Below, one piece after another: positions 52,319 through 61,419 of a stretch of 64,000 nt of DNA. Every line of letters starts with the position of its first letter. Position 1 is the first letter of the stretch. The position numbers were made by a program, and so were the translations under genes. The stretch is taken from contig NZ_CAEUHO010000001.1 in NCBI RefSeq assembly GCF_903181435.1, positions 1,426,001 to 1,490,000 of the forward strand, in the 5' to 3' direction. The notes under the pieces were generated by a model that saw only the letters and a program-made list of their open reading frames with translations, made no database searches and was not told the DNA's origin. This stretch comes from Bacteroides acidifaciens. GTDB taxonomy: Bacteria; Bacteroidota; Bacteroidia; Bacteroidales; Bacteroidaceae.

Positions 52319-53932
52319 TTATCCTTTCCAATTAAATGGCAGTAAATCAGCGTAGTCGTTTTTCTTTTCTCTTTCATTCTCCTGTACCCTAATCAACACG
52401 TCCTGCATCCATAGTTTTGGGTTCACCTTATTTTCTCTGCAACATCCCATCAGTGAAAAGAATATTGCCGCTGCATGTGCCGCTTCATGTGAACCGGAGA
52501 AAAGAGTGTTTTTTCTGTTCAAAGTCAATGGCCTTATAGAGCGCTCCACCGGATTATTGTCAATGCAGAACTGTGCATCGTTGACATATCCAGACAGTTG
52601 TTCAAAACGTGTGTACATATAGAATATGGCCTTTGCAATAGGCGATTTCTCAACCGTATGTTCATACTCCTGCCTGCACCATTTTTCCAGTCCTTTGATA
52701 ATAGGGTACGATTCTTCCCGGCGAAGCCTTACTACAGCCCCGCCTTCCAGATGTCCTATCCTGATTTTCTCCTCCACAGCATACAGTCTGCCTATTTGTT
52801 CAAGTGCATGCCTTGCTCTGGGAGGGTCATTTCCTTCCGCTTCCACAAACTTGCGCCTGACGTGTGCCCAGCAGCACAGGTGCAACTTTCCGGGTAGTGT
52901 GTCGAACTCGTCATATACTGCAAAGCCGTCACTCTGTACCACCCGAACCTGTCCTGCCAGCAGCGTGTCTATTCCGCTGCTGCCACGTCCCTTGTGATAT
53001 TCAAAGAATGGGGTATGGAACCGGGGCAGATAGAAGTTCCACATATACCCGCGGTGAAGAGCACCGGGCCGGTCGCTTTCAAGTACGGGATGGGGCGTCT
53101 CATCGGCCATGACGTAATAGCTGTCCTTGACCAGTTCACGAAGTTCATTATAGATTGGCTCCAGACGCTGTGCGGCAGCCATCATCCAGTTACTTACAGT
53201 GGAAGGACTCAGATGGATGCCTTCACGCTCAAAGATGTCCAGTTGTCTGTACAGAGGCAGGTGGTCGTAATATTTGGCGGTAGCAATGTGTGACAGTACA
53301 CTTTCCGACGCATTGCTGTGGGGATGTGCCATTACGGGCATGGGAGCAGTTATGATACGACCGTCGGCGAGCCGGTATTTAGGGCGGATGATGCGTCTCA
53401 CATAGAATCGGGCGGGACTGACGGCATATTGTTCGCTCACTTCCTCTCCCAGCTTCGCCGCTCCCTCCAACGAAAGGCCCTCCGGCATGGGAATGATAAT
53501 CTCTTCACGGGGAAGGGACGGGGCGATGGGCTTACGGGCGTGGGGGGTAATCTTTTTGGTGAAGCTCTTACGGAAACGGTTGTAGCCATTCTCCGATTTG
53601 GCAGATTTCTCAGCTGTTTTCTGTTCTTCCGCTACCGGGTCATTGACATCGGACGGAGACTCAAAACAGATGCTCAACTGGCCAGCATCTTCGGGAAGAT
53701 GGCGTTTTTCACTGGATTTACCCCATAAACGGCGTGTCAAGTCAGCCAATTTCCATCTCAGGTCGGCAATGACGGCTGTACAGGCTGAGATTTCTTCGAC
53801 CTGGCGGGAATACTCCCGCAAAGAGGATTCGTATTTTCTCTGAAGTTCTGCATGTTCCTTTTCAAGGCGTTCACGTTCCTTGCGCAGCTCTTCGTACTCT
53901 TCCAAAGTAAGGGTAATGACCGGTTCTTTCAC
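52319..53932 (-). CDS. tnpC: IS66 transposase TnpC
   Basis: 537 residues. An N-terminal leucine-zipper-like coiled coil (EYEELRKERERLEKEHAELQRKYE), a zinc-finger-like/linker region, then the catalytic core: DETPHPVLES (first Asp region), VQSDGFAVYDEFD and LCCWAHVRRKFVEA, and the terminal FCIDNNPVERSIRPLTLNRKN with the conserved Glu. Length is normal for the family and no stop or frameshift is visible, so it is probably active. Confidence 0.95.
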   Translation of the reverse strand: MKEPVITLTLEEYEELRKERERLEKEHAELQRKYESSLREYSRQVEEISACTAVIADLRWKLADLTRRLWGKSSEKRHLPEDAGQLSICFESPSDVNDPVAEEQKTAEKSAKSENGYNRFRKSFTKKITPHARKPIAPSLPREEIIIPMPEGLSLEGAAKLGEEVSEQYAVSPARFYVRRIIRPKYRLADGRIITAPMPVMAHPHSNASESVLSHIATAKYYDHLPLYRQLDIFEREGIHLSPSTVSNWMMAAAQRLEPIYNELRELVKDSYYVMADETPHPVLESDRPGALHRGYMWNFYLPRFHTPFFEYHKGRGSSGIDTLLAGQVRVVQSDGFAVYDEFDTLPGKLHLCCWAHVRRKFVEAEGNDPPRARHALEQIGRLYAVEEKIRIGHLEGGAVVRLRREESYPIIKGLEKWCRQEYEHTVEKSPIAKAIFYMYTRFEQLSGYVNDAQFCIDNNPVERSIRPLTLNRKNTLFSGSHEAAHAAAIFFSLMGCCRENKVNPKLWMQDVLIRVQENEREKKNDYADLLPFNWKG

Positions 53933-54001
53933 TGTATATCCACTTTTTTATTATGTGACAAAGTTATGAAAATAAAGCAGAACGGCTTGTAGGACGGGAG
54001 A

Positions 54002-54511
54002 TTACTTTTCAACTGTTTTCCGATACTTTTTAACAGTAAGCAGCTCATTCAGGCGATTCCAGGAAATTTGAAGAAAATCCCTCTTCCGTTCGTCCTTTTT
54101 CAAGAAAAAAGAGCCGCGATTCAGACGACGGTATTCCAAACGGTATTCGTCGTCGCACCGATAAAGGATATGCAACCTGCTACGGGAGCGGTCAAGAAAA
54201 ACATGGCAACTCTGCTCTGACACGCAAGAGCCCGTGTGCCGGATGACCTCGCCACAAAGACCGTCAATGCCTTTATGGAAATTACAACCTTGGGGATAAA
54301 GGTAATAGGCCCAGAAAGGACTGCTACGGAAAAGACCAAGGCCTAAAGGGAGAAGTAGGTCCTGAGGGGAATGGATACCAAGGCTGGAAGCCGAAACTTT
54401 ATAACGACGACCACCATCAAATATGAAAAGAACCGAATCAAAATGGTTAGACTCGGACAAAAGACTACGTAGTTTATCACTTTCGCTAGAAAATACTAAT
54501 ACAGAACACAT
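54002..54511 (-). CDS. tnpB: IS66 accessory protein TnpB
   Basis: 169 residues from ATG 54511 (MCSVLVFSSESDKL). The C-terminal part GIDGLCGEVIRHTG...HVFLDRSRSRLHILYRCDDEYRLEYRRLNRGSFF matches the TnpB (Orf2) pattern. The N-terminal 80 residues (FIFDGGRRYKVSASSLG) are longer than usual and may hold part of a fused accessory function. Lies 69 nt before tnpC. Confidence 0.85.
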   Translation of the reverse strand: MCSVLVFSSESDKLRSLLSESNHFDSVLFIFDGGRRYKVSASSLGIHSPQDLLLPLGLGLFRSSPFWAYYLYPQGCNFHKGIDGLCGEVIRHTGSCVSEQSCHVFLDRSRSRLHILYRCDDEYRLEYRRLNRGSFFLKKDERKRDFLQISWNRLNELLTVKKYRKTVEK

Positions 54512-54592
54512 ATATGGATTAAGATTGTAATGAAGACACAAAGGTAGGAAGGAAAAGAAGGGAAACAAACACGCACGAGGCCGAATGCTTAC

Positions 54593-54600
54593 CGCTAAAG
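54593..54600. repeat. Target duplication of IS66, right copy
   Basis: CGCTAAAG, identical to 52213-52220. Confidence 0.92.
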
Positions 54601-55067
54601 TTGGATTATTAAGCCATGATCATCGGATTTATACGGGTTCATTGTAACAAAAACAAGCTATCTTATCTATATAGGGTCTTTATTCGGCTATTTTGTTAAT
54701 GATAGATAACCTATTTTTGCTGATATAAGTATGATAGATACCTTTTTAAAAAGCTATCTATCATACTTATTCTTTTGATAATAAGACAATTATCAAAAGA
54801 TATGATACTTATGATAGATGTTTTTTCACTATGTAGTATTTAATTCAAATCTGTACCAGAATGAATCTTTTTTAAGGATGTGATTGCCCAGAATCAAATC
54901 CCCCAAGTTTTCAGACTGAGCCGTCAGTCCGAAACCCCTGTGGCATAATATTTTGAGAAAATTCCAATATTGCAATGTAAGAATACAGGCTCTTTTAAGG
55001 CCTTATAAATTAAGTATGTCAGACAACCGCTTGATTGGGTACCAGTATTATAACTCATCGTTTATGC
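54601..55067. other. Intergenic with inverted ATGATAGAT repeats
   Basis: About 470 bp. 54690-54830 holds AGTATGATAGATACC, AGCTATCTATCATACTT and ATACTTATGATAGATGT. These make a local hairpin with each other and pair with copies at 51945-51982. The rest (54840-55067) shows no gene and may be degraded mobile-element sequence. Confidence 0.6.
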
Positions 55068-55180
55068 TTAATCACCCACAGGATTTTCGGATTGATTCGG
55101 TATATCTTCGACTCCCCTGGAATGTGCTCTGAATGTTTTAATTTTTGCCTTGAATGATTCTGCAAATGCATTCGTTTCCC
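55068..55180 (-). pseudogene. Transposase C-terminal remnant, disrupted by IS21
   Basis: Read on the minus strand across the IS21 (removing one target copy), the frame gives GFYFVNRETNAFAESFKAK then IKTFRAHSRGVEDI and a stop. TNAxAESFNAKIKxFR is a hallmark of the C-terminus of a Bacteroidetes DDE transposase group. The upstream part beyond about 57870 is absent, so only the tail survives. IS21 sits between the Glu-Thr codons and the rest. Confidence 0.6.
55175..55180. repeat. Target duplication of IS21, left copy
   Basis: TTTCCC, identical to 57822-57827; both directly flank the terminal TG/CA of the element. Confidence 0.8.
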
Positions 55181-55363
55181 TGGAAAATTTAAAGTCGATT
55201 GACCCACTATTATAAAAGTCTTCTGACCCACCTTTATAACCGAAACTGATCCGCTGTGATTATAATAAAAATTGCCCCTGTATAATTACCATATTTCAGT
55301 CTTGTTTTCGTACTTTACAAAGCATTTTAACCCGGTATTATTAACTGAATAAAATTTTAAAGA

Positions 55364-56929
55364 ATGAAAATAAGAATCAAGCACATACTGCGGTGTTATC
55401 AGTCAGGAATGAGTATCCGCGGTATCAGTTCTTCTCTCCTTGTTTCACGTAATACAGTCAAACGTTATATCCGTATATACGAAGATATGGGTATAGAACT
55501 TGAGCGTCTGTTGAAAATGGACGAGCAGCATCTGCATGAGCTTTTCGGTACGGAGACTGACAAAGAATCGTCTGGCTCTGCAGAGTATAAGTATCTTCAA
55601 GAACGTATACCTGATTACATGAAACGACTTAAGGTCCGTGGGACAACAAGAAGGTCTTTGTATGAGGAATATCTTAAAAATCGTCCACAAGGTTACAGCT
55701 ACTGTTCTTTTTGTTTATATATCAGACGAGAAAGGGAAGTAAAGATTCCTGTTGGACGCATAGATCATATAGCCGGTGATCAGATGTATGTGGATTTTGC
55801 CGGCGACAAACTTTATCTCTCATACGAAAAAACAGGCAATAAGGTTCCCGTAGAAGTATTTGCCGCTATACTTCCATGCAGCCAGATTACTTATTACGAG
55901 GCTGTACCATCACAAAAGAAAGAACACCTTATCCAGGCATGTGAAAATGCTTTCCATTATTTTGGAGGTGTCCCCAATGCCATAGTTCCAGACAACCTGA
56001 AATCAGCCGTAACAAAGCCTGGAGGTGTTGAACCTGTAATCAATGACGACTTTGCTGCATTTGCAGACCATTATGGATGTGTTGTCTTCCCGGCAAGAGT
56101 ACGAAAGCCTAAAGACAAAGCTCTGGTTGAGAATGCTGTAAGACTGCTCTACAGGGAGGTGTATTCAAAGATGACGGGATTGAAATTCAATGATCTTGAA
56201 GCCTTGAACATAGAAATAATGAAGCATACGGATGCGTTGAACAGCCGAAAGATGTACAATCGCAACTACAGCCGTCGGGAACGTTTCCTCGAAGTCGAGA
56301 AAGACAGGCTGCATACATTGCCGGCAACAAAATTTATATCAAAAAGCCGGAAAACGGCAACTGTCATGAGAAACAGTTATGTATCGCTTAACAATCACTA
56401 TTACAGTGTTCCTAAAGAGTATATCGGCGATACTGTAGAATTACTGTATGATGGGGACACAGTGGAGATATATCATAAGTTCAGACACATAACGACACAT
56501 CGCAGGGATGATACACCTTTCACTTATTCAGAAAAACCGTCCCACAAACTTTCGGGAGTGCTACATGAATACAGAATCAGAATGGATGATATATACCGCA
56601 AGGCATGTGAAATTGATCCGGTATTGGAAGAGTACATAAAGCGTGTGGCCGTTGCCAAGAAATATCCGGTCCAGGCCGTACGTTCAGCCGATGGTATATT
56701 AAGTCTTGTGGAGCGTTTCGGACATGACAGGGTGGTTCTTTCATGCCAGGTGGCAATGGAATTCGGTATGTTCGGGTACAACGAACTTGAAAGTATTCTG
56801 GTAAACAGGGAAGATGAGAAGTATCATGTACAGATGGAGGGACAGGCTCCCGAACTTACCCCCAAACACAGAAATCTCAGAGGCAAGGATTATTTTAACT
56901 CTAAAAACATGGATAAAAATGACAAGTAA
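55364..56929 (+). CDS. istA: IS21 transposase IstA
   Basis: 521 residues. N-terminal helix-turn-helix (SGMSIRGISSSLLVSRNTVKRYI), DDE integrase core with QMYVDFAGDKLYL, a second Asp in AIVPDNLKSAV and Glu in KDKALVENAVRLLYREVY, then a C-terminal beta domain (YYSVPKEYIGDTVELLYDG). Full length with no interruption. istB overlaps its end by 11 nt. Confidence 0.95.
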   Translation: MKIRIKHILRCYQSGMSIRGISSSLLVSRNTVKRYIRIYEDMGIELERLLKMDEQHLHELFGTETDKESSGSAEYKYLQERIPDYMKRLKVRGTTRRSLYEEYLKNRPQGYSYCSFCLYIRREREVKIPVGRIDHIAGDQMYVDFAGDKLYLSYEKTGNKVPVEVFAAILPCSQITYYEAVPSQKKEHLIQACENAFHYFGGVPNAIVPDNLKSAVTKPGGVEPVINDDFAAFADHYGCVVFPARVRKPKDKALVENAVRLLYREVYSKMTGLKFNDLEALNIEIMKHTDALNSRKMYNRNYSRRERFLEVEKDRLHTLPATKFISKSRKTATVMRNSYVSLNNHYYSVPKEYIGDTVELLYDGDTVEIYHKFRHITTHRRDDTPFTYSEKPSHKLSGVLHEYRIRMDDIYRKACEIDPVLEEYIKRVAVAKKYPVQAVRSADGILSLVERFGHDRVVLSCQVAMEFGMFGYNELESILVNREDEKYHVQMEGQAPELTPKHRNLRGKDYFNSKNMDKNDK

Positions 56930-57692
56930 TAATAAAACAAGCAGAACTGTCGGAAAAAATATGGACAGAATAATGGAACTACTCTCCAAGTTACGTTTTT
57001 ACGGCATGCTTGAAACATATAGAAATGACTGCAGGACCACATCCTCTGATGGTATGACAAACGATGAGTTTCTTAAATGGCTTCTTGAAAGCGAATATGA
57101 TTACAGACGCAATGTAAGCATTGAGAGACTGATAAAGTCTGCAAACTTCAGATATAAGGCATATATGGAAAAAATAGACTATACCATAAAACGTAACCTT
57201 GACCGTAACCAGCTTGAGAGACTTGCATCTCTTGATTTTATAAGAGACGGACAGAATGTTTTCATCACGGGAAGCTCCGGTACAGGTAAAAGCTATATAG
57301 CTTCAGCCATAGGATATGAGGCATGTAAGAATGGAATAAAGACTTTGTATTCAAATGCGTCAAAGCTTATGGGACAGCTTAAAATTGCCAAAAACAAGGG
57401 CACTATAGAATCTGAGATGAAAAAAATAGAAAAGTGTCAACTGCTGATTCTTGACGATCTGTTTCTTATAGGACTGGATGCCAGGGAAAGGTCAATCCTT
57501 ATGGAAATAATAGAAGACAGACACGGATTAAAATCAATCATAATAACATCACAACTTCCTGTCGAAAGCTGGTATGATGCAATTGGTGATCCTACAGTAG
57601 CTGACGCAATCCTGGACAGAATTGTACATACAGCACACAAGATTGAACTTACCGGGGATTCTGTAAGAAAGATTAATGCTAAAAAGAAATAG
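56919..57692 (+). CDS. istB: IS21 helper ATPase IstB
   Basis: 257 residues from ATG 56919 (MTSNNKTSRTVGKNMDRIMEL). AAA+ ATPase: Walker A GSSGTGKSYIASAIG, Walker B LLILDDLFL, later sensor region IIITSQLPVESWYDAIGDP and DRIVHTAHKIELTG. Directs IstA to target sites. An in-frame extension upstream to 56814 lies within istA and is not used by relatives. Confidence 0.95.
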   Translation: MTSNNKTSRTVGKNMDRIMELLSKLRFYGMLETYRNDCRTTSSDGMTNDEFLKWLLESEYDYRRNVSIERLIKSANFRYKAYMEKIDYTIKRNLDRNQLERLASLDFIRDGQNVFITGSSGTGKSYIASAIGYEACKNGIKTLYSNASKLMGQLKIAKNKGTIESEMKKIEKCQLLILDDLFLIGLDARERSILMEIIEDRHGLKSIIITSQLPVESWYDAIGDPTVADAILDRIVHTAHKIELTGDSVRKINAKKK

Positions 57693-57821
57693 TATATATT
57701 GTAGATTATTATAATTGAAAATGACCCGGGTTAAAATGCATTTTTCTTTATTTAAATCTAATATTTTTTTGATGGGTCAATTTAGAGTATAATAGTGGGT
57801 CAATCGACTTTAAATTTTCCA

Positions 57822-57827
57822 TTTCCC
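57822..57827. repeat. Target duplication of IS21, right copy
   Basis: TTTCCC, identical to 55175-55180. Confidence 0.8.
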
Positions 57828-57837
57828 TATTAACGAA

Positions 57838-57873
57838 ATAAAACCCGACTACTGAAAAAGCAGTAGCCGGGTT
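57838..57873 (-). terminator. Terminator of the fimbrial operon
   Basis: On the minus strand the stem AACCCGGCTACTG with CAGTAGTCGGGTT is followed by TTATTTC. Confidence 0.75.
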
Positions 57874-57955
57874 GTTGTGTTATTGTGTTTGATTTTTATC
57901 AAACAATAAGAATTGGTTTTGTGACTATTTTTTTGTTATAGCAAGATGGGATATC

Positions 57956-59113
57956 TTATTCGTCACCAAATGGGTCTTCTGTATCGTTTTCATCGGGATT
58001 TTCTACATCTGGTATATCTCCGTTTTCCATATCACCTGGGAACTCACGTGATTCCCATCCTGTCACTTCTACATCAAACTTAACTTCTCCATCTAAAATC
58101 GGTTCTCCTTGATTGCTGCCTTCTTCAGGATCTACATAACCAGCTCCATTGGCAAAGTTTAATCTATAAACATATTTTTTCCCCGCTTCCCACTTTGTAC
58201 CAACCGGAATAGCAGCCCAAGCATATGTTTTGTTTTCTTCACTTTCACCTTTAGCTTCAGCGTCTTCTTTAAACGGGTATACCAAAGCACCATCTTTTGT
58301 AGTGATTCTCAAAAGGAGTGAAATATACGCTCCCTTGCTTGTGTTTTCTTTATCATTGACTACATCCCATGCGGTTAGTTGTTGTGGAATCAGCATTGCA
58401 CCACCACATTCATCCATAAGTATAGTTTGTTCAGTCATGGGTATTGCTTGGTCAAATTCATATTTATAATTTGTCTTGTCCGTTATGTCTGTTGGCAATG
58501 TCCATTCTTCATTTTTAAAATCAAAGTTACCTTTTGAAATAGCTTGAGCAATGCGTACTCCTTTTATTTCAAAATTATAGACTTTGTTATCCTGCTGTAT
58601 AGCCTGAATTTCAATCTGTGAAAGACGGTGTTCGAAAATTAAATGTACACTTTCTTTTTCGTTATTCTTGTTGCCTGTGGCATTTGCAGTAATAAAGTCT
58701 ACTTGATCAGGAATCGAATCAGCAGGTGAAAAATCTTTAAGAGTAAGATTTTTGTTTGTATTGTCAATCTCTATGGAGTCAGTTCCTAAACCTGTTGCAG
58801 AAGGAGCATAAGCGTAGAAAGTCAAATCTGTGCCATCACCAGGATAGTAATATTTATCCTCTGATACAAAAAAACTTCCTTCTTTTTTGAATTTCAAGTC
58901 TTTGAAATACGGTAAATCAATTATGTTCTCGTTAAACGCTGTAACGTAGAAACTGTCGAGGGTGGCAATTGTTGTTTCTGCGGCACGTGTCGCCATTGCA
59001 GTACGGAAGTCAATAGCTTGGCGAGTACCGGTGTTGATTTCCAAAGTTTCGTCGTTTGAACACGATGTCATGGCAATTGCTGCCATAGCTGCTAAAAATA
59101 ATTTCTGTTTCAT
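57956..59113 (-). CDS. Fimbrillin family lipoprotein (Mfa-like)
   Basis: 385 residues. Signal with lipobox IAMTSC (Cys18). The following stretch ETLEINTGTRQAIDFRTAMATRAAETT contains Arg residues suited to gingipain-like (Arg-specific) processing before polymerisation. The body has the beta-sandwich pattern of Bacteroides fimbrillins (FYVTAFNENI, YYYPGDGTDLTFYAYAPS, FEHRLSQIEIQA), and the end is acidic (NPDENDTEDPFGDE). Likely a shaft or tip subunit of a surface pilus. Third gene of the operon. Confidence 0.88.
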   Translation of the reverse strand: MKQKLFLAAMAAIAMTSCSNDETLEINTGTRQAIDFRTAMATRAAETTIATLDSFYVTAFNENIIDLPYFKDLKFKKEGSFFVSEDKYYYPGDGTDLTFYAYAPSATGLGTDSIEIDNTNKNLTLKDFSPADSIPDQVDFITANATGNKNNEKESVHLIFEHRLSQIEIQAIQQDNKVYNFEIKGVRIAQAISKGNFDFKNEEWTLPTDITDKTNYKYEFDQAIPMTEQTILMDECGGAMLIPQQLTAWDVVNDKENTSKGAYISLLLRITTKDGALVYPFKEDAEAKGESEENKTYAWAAIPVGTKWEAGKKYVYRLNFANGAGYVDPEEGSNQGEPILDGEVKFDVEVTGWESREFPGDMENGDIPDVENPDENDTEDPFGDE

Positions 59114-59176
59114 AAATAAAAAATAAAAATTTAATTAGAAATAAAAATTTAGTTGTGTGAATTAATTATGATTTGT

Positions 59177-60145
59177 TTACATCTCGATGTCTACTTCTAT
59201 ATCCTCCCATTCGTCAACTGAGGGGTCGAAACCACCGCCATTAACGATCGGCTTCGGAATTGGTAATTTTTCCAACAGGATATGCACATGCTGCGGGTCC
59301 GGAGCTGTATGGAACTGTTCGGTCACATCATATGTGTAGTACCATTTGCTACCATCCGCCAACACAGCGTAAATAACCAACTTATGGCTGTTCTGAGTGG
59401 ACGGGCAATGGCCGAAGCTCTGTATTCCACCTGTTATGGTTGTCTTGTCGGCCGACATGGAGACTCCGAAGGGGATTGTGACCCGCTCTTCGGACAACGC
59501 GTTCGGTCCTATGCCCGGCAACATGCCGCCTGCCATGGTTGAGATAGAGGCGCTGACGCCCGATACATATTTCAAGTTTTCAGCATTTCGGATTTCGATG
59601 GTACATGTGTGTATCGATATTTCCGGATAAAACGTAAGCGATTGACCGTCGGTAGCTTTTTTCAGTTGTATGTTTTCCGTATGGTCGCTCCACACACGGT
59701 CCGGTGCCAATGCCACACGTTCGTTTTTCGTCCCTTCGGCACGGGGCGCATTTTGAGAGGGCACACCCAATGAAGAAAGACGTGACAGGAGTGTTGTCGT
59801 GCGCGTCGTCACTTCGAAAGTTGTTCTTTTATCTGTGTTGCGGTAGTAGATGCCTTCTGTGTCGCTGTTCAGGCACAATGCGTCGTACTGTCCCGCCGGT
59901 ACTCGGATTTTACCGCCTTTATGCCCTGCGAACTCGTAACGTAGCGCCTTGCCGCCGTCCTGTGGAAACAGGTAGAGCGACATGGATTTGGGAGACGCAT
60001 CGGGGGCTTTTGCCCAGTCGAAGACAACCTGTAGTTGCGTCGTGTGCGGATGGTCGTAGCATAATTCTTTGTGCTCACATCCGGTCGACAACATGGCCAT
60101 TGTGATATAAAGCATTGGAGTGGAGAAACAATGTGTCTTTTTCAT
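59177..60145 (-). CDS. DUF5119 fimbrial lipoprotein (anchor-like)
   Basis: 322 residues. Lipobox MLSTGC, then HKELCYDHPHTTQLQVVFDWAKAPDASP, the diagnostic start of DUF5119 proteins (FimB/Mfa2-like), which anchor or assemble Bacteroidales fimbriae. The rest is beta-rich with a C-terminal HVHILLEKLPIPKP. The ATG overlaps the DUF3575 stop by 4 nt, a tightly coupled operon. Confidence 0.85.
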   Translation of the reverse strand: MKKTHCFSTPMLYITMAMLSTGCEHKELCYDHPHTTQLQVVFDWAKAPDASPKSMSLYLFPQDGGKALRYEFAGHKGGKIRVPAGQYDALCLNSDTEGIYYRNTDKRTTFEVTTRTTTLLSRLSSLGVPSQNAPRAEGTKNERVALAPDRVWSDHTENIQLKKATDGQSLTFYPEISIHTCTIEIRNAENLKYVSGVSASISTMAGGMLPGIGPNALSEERVTIPFGVSMSADKTTITGGIQSFGHCPSTQNSHKLVIYAVLADGSKWYYTYDVTEQFHTAPDPQHVHILLEKLPIPKPIVNGGGFDPSVDEWEDIEVDIEM

Positions 60146-61419
60146 CGTTTATCTCCTTTCCCGTTGCAACTATTGCGTCCGACGAACCACACCAACGATA
60201 TTTCCGCTTTCGTTGGGCCAAACCAGCGACGCTGTTTGGTACTTTGCCACACATTACACCCATCAAGAGGCAGGTATTCATGATATTGCCCCGTCATGTA
60301 ACCTGCACCAAGCGTAAAGTCGATGTTAAGTTTTCGGTTGATAGGTAGTGAATAACCGTACTCCAATCCTACAGCATAATTAGCTTTATCTAACAGTGTG
60401 CCGCCTGGTGTTCCTGCCATATAGCCACGACCGCCGGTTTCGAAATCATAAGTCAATATTTGGCTGTAGATGCCAAGGTGATGCCCGGTGAGTGGATTTT
60501 TGCTTGCACGACGACCAATATATTTACGGATGCCCAATTCACCTCCGTATATACGCCAATAATTATGGCGCGTGTCGTTTTTCCACCATGAGTACATCCA
60601 GTTGCAGCCGACAGACCATCCTCGCCCGATGTGCAATTCCGCACCTAGGTTGGGAATAAGAAGTGCATCATAGAGCATATTGGTTTTCAGAACCATACAG
60701 AAAGGCTTGCGTGGTGCCGGCACCGGAGCTGTGTGTGTGCTCTCTAAACTCATAGGTAGAGTCTCAACTTTTAGAGCAGAGTGATTGACTATAGCAATAG
60801 GTAGCTCCAATTTTGGCAAGCGCTCGAATTCGCAGTATATATTAACATCCGCACTTCGTAACTCAGGAAAGAAGTGTCTATACATATATCTATATGGCTG
60901 TCCACCGTGTAACGTTTTCAACTGCTGCTTGCATTCGTCCTCGATTCCGCTGTTACATAACACCAGTTTTGGCATGGTGTGTAAAATCTCAAGAACCTCG
61001 TCTTTATAAGACATATCCGATGCTGAGACCAGCTTTTTCAACCCTTCCCAGTTTATACCATGCGAATTAAATTTCATTAGTGAATCGGGGAGTGATGTGT
61101 GATTGTGCAAGTAATCCATAATTTGGATTGCCCGCTTATCCGAAAGACGCCTGTTAAGACTACTGCTTCCTTCCGGTGAAGTACCGACATCTATATGAAT
61201 GTATCGCAGACGAATAGTCTGGTCTGCCTGTAACGCACGTAACTGTGCGGCAAACATCTCCAAACGTGTACCATTATTTCGATATGCAGATTCCAAAATT
61301 GAATAACCTTGCCGGAAATAAACGCGTACACTGATCGTATCTTTGTTTAACGTACCTTCTGCCATGATCGTGCTGGTGAAAAGCATCGACACTATCAACA
61401 GTAGAATTCTGTATTCCAT
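60142..61419 (-). CDS. DUF3575 protein with OmpA-like N-terminal part
   Basis: 425 residues. Signal peptide (LLLIVSMLFTSTIMA). The first half looks like a C-terminal OmpA/MotB-like peptidoglycan-binding module: YIHIDVGTSPEGSSSLNRRLSDKRAIQIMDYL (RLSxxRA). The second half is a small outer-membrane-type beta-barrel matching DUF3575 (TNMLYDALLIPNLGAELHIGRGWSVGCNWMYSWW). Such proteins regularly head fimbrial operons in Bacteroidales. Probable role: outer membrane base of the fimbria, inferred from context. Confidence 0.83.
   Translation of the reverse strand: MEYRILLLIVSMLFTSTIMAEGTLNKDTISVRVYFRQGYSILESAYRNNGTRLEMFAAQLRALQADQTIRLRYIHIDVGTSPEGSSSLNRRLSDKRAIQIMDYLHNHTSLPDSLMKFNSHGINWEGLKKLVSASDMSYKDEVLEILHTMPKLVLCNSGIEDECKQQLKTLHGGQPYRYMYRHFFPELRSADVNIYCEFERLPKLELPIAIVNHSALKVETLPMSLESTHTAPVPAPRKPFCMVLKTNMLYDALLIPNLGAELHIGRGWSVGCNWMYSWWKNDTRHNYWRIYGGELGIRKYIGRRASKNPLTGHHLGIYSQILTYDFETGGRGYMAGTPGGTLLDKANYAVGLEYGYSLPINRKLNIDFTLGAGYMTGQYHEYLPLDGCNVWQSTKQRRWFGPTKAEISLVWFVGRNSCNGKGDKR

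Larger units (their letters stand above)
52221..54592 (-). mobile_element. IS66-family insertion sequence, intact ends
   Basis: 2372 bp. Terminal inverted repeats start GTAAGCATTCGGCCTCG at both ends (20 of the first 22 positions match). Eight-bp target duplication CGCTAAAG on both sides. Carries tnpB and tnpC on the minus strand and a strong terminator near the left end (52261-52305). No separate tnpA of the usual size was found. The perfect duplication indicates recent insertion. Confidence 0.94.
55181..57821 (+). mobile_element. IS21-family insertion sequence
   Basis: 2641 bp, begins TG and ends CA. The terminal inverted repeats are perfect for at least 33 bp (TGGAAAATTTAAAGTCGATT... and its complement at 57788-57821). 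Extra copies of TGACCCAC and its inverse just inside both ends are the multiple terminal repeats typical of IS21. It carries istA and istB and a 6-bp duplication TTTCCC. Confidence 0.93.
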
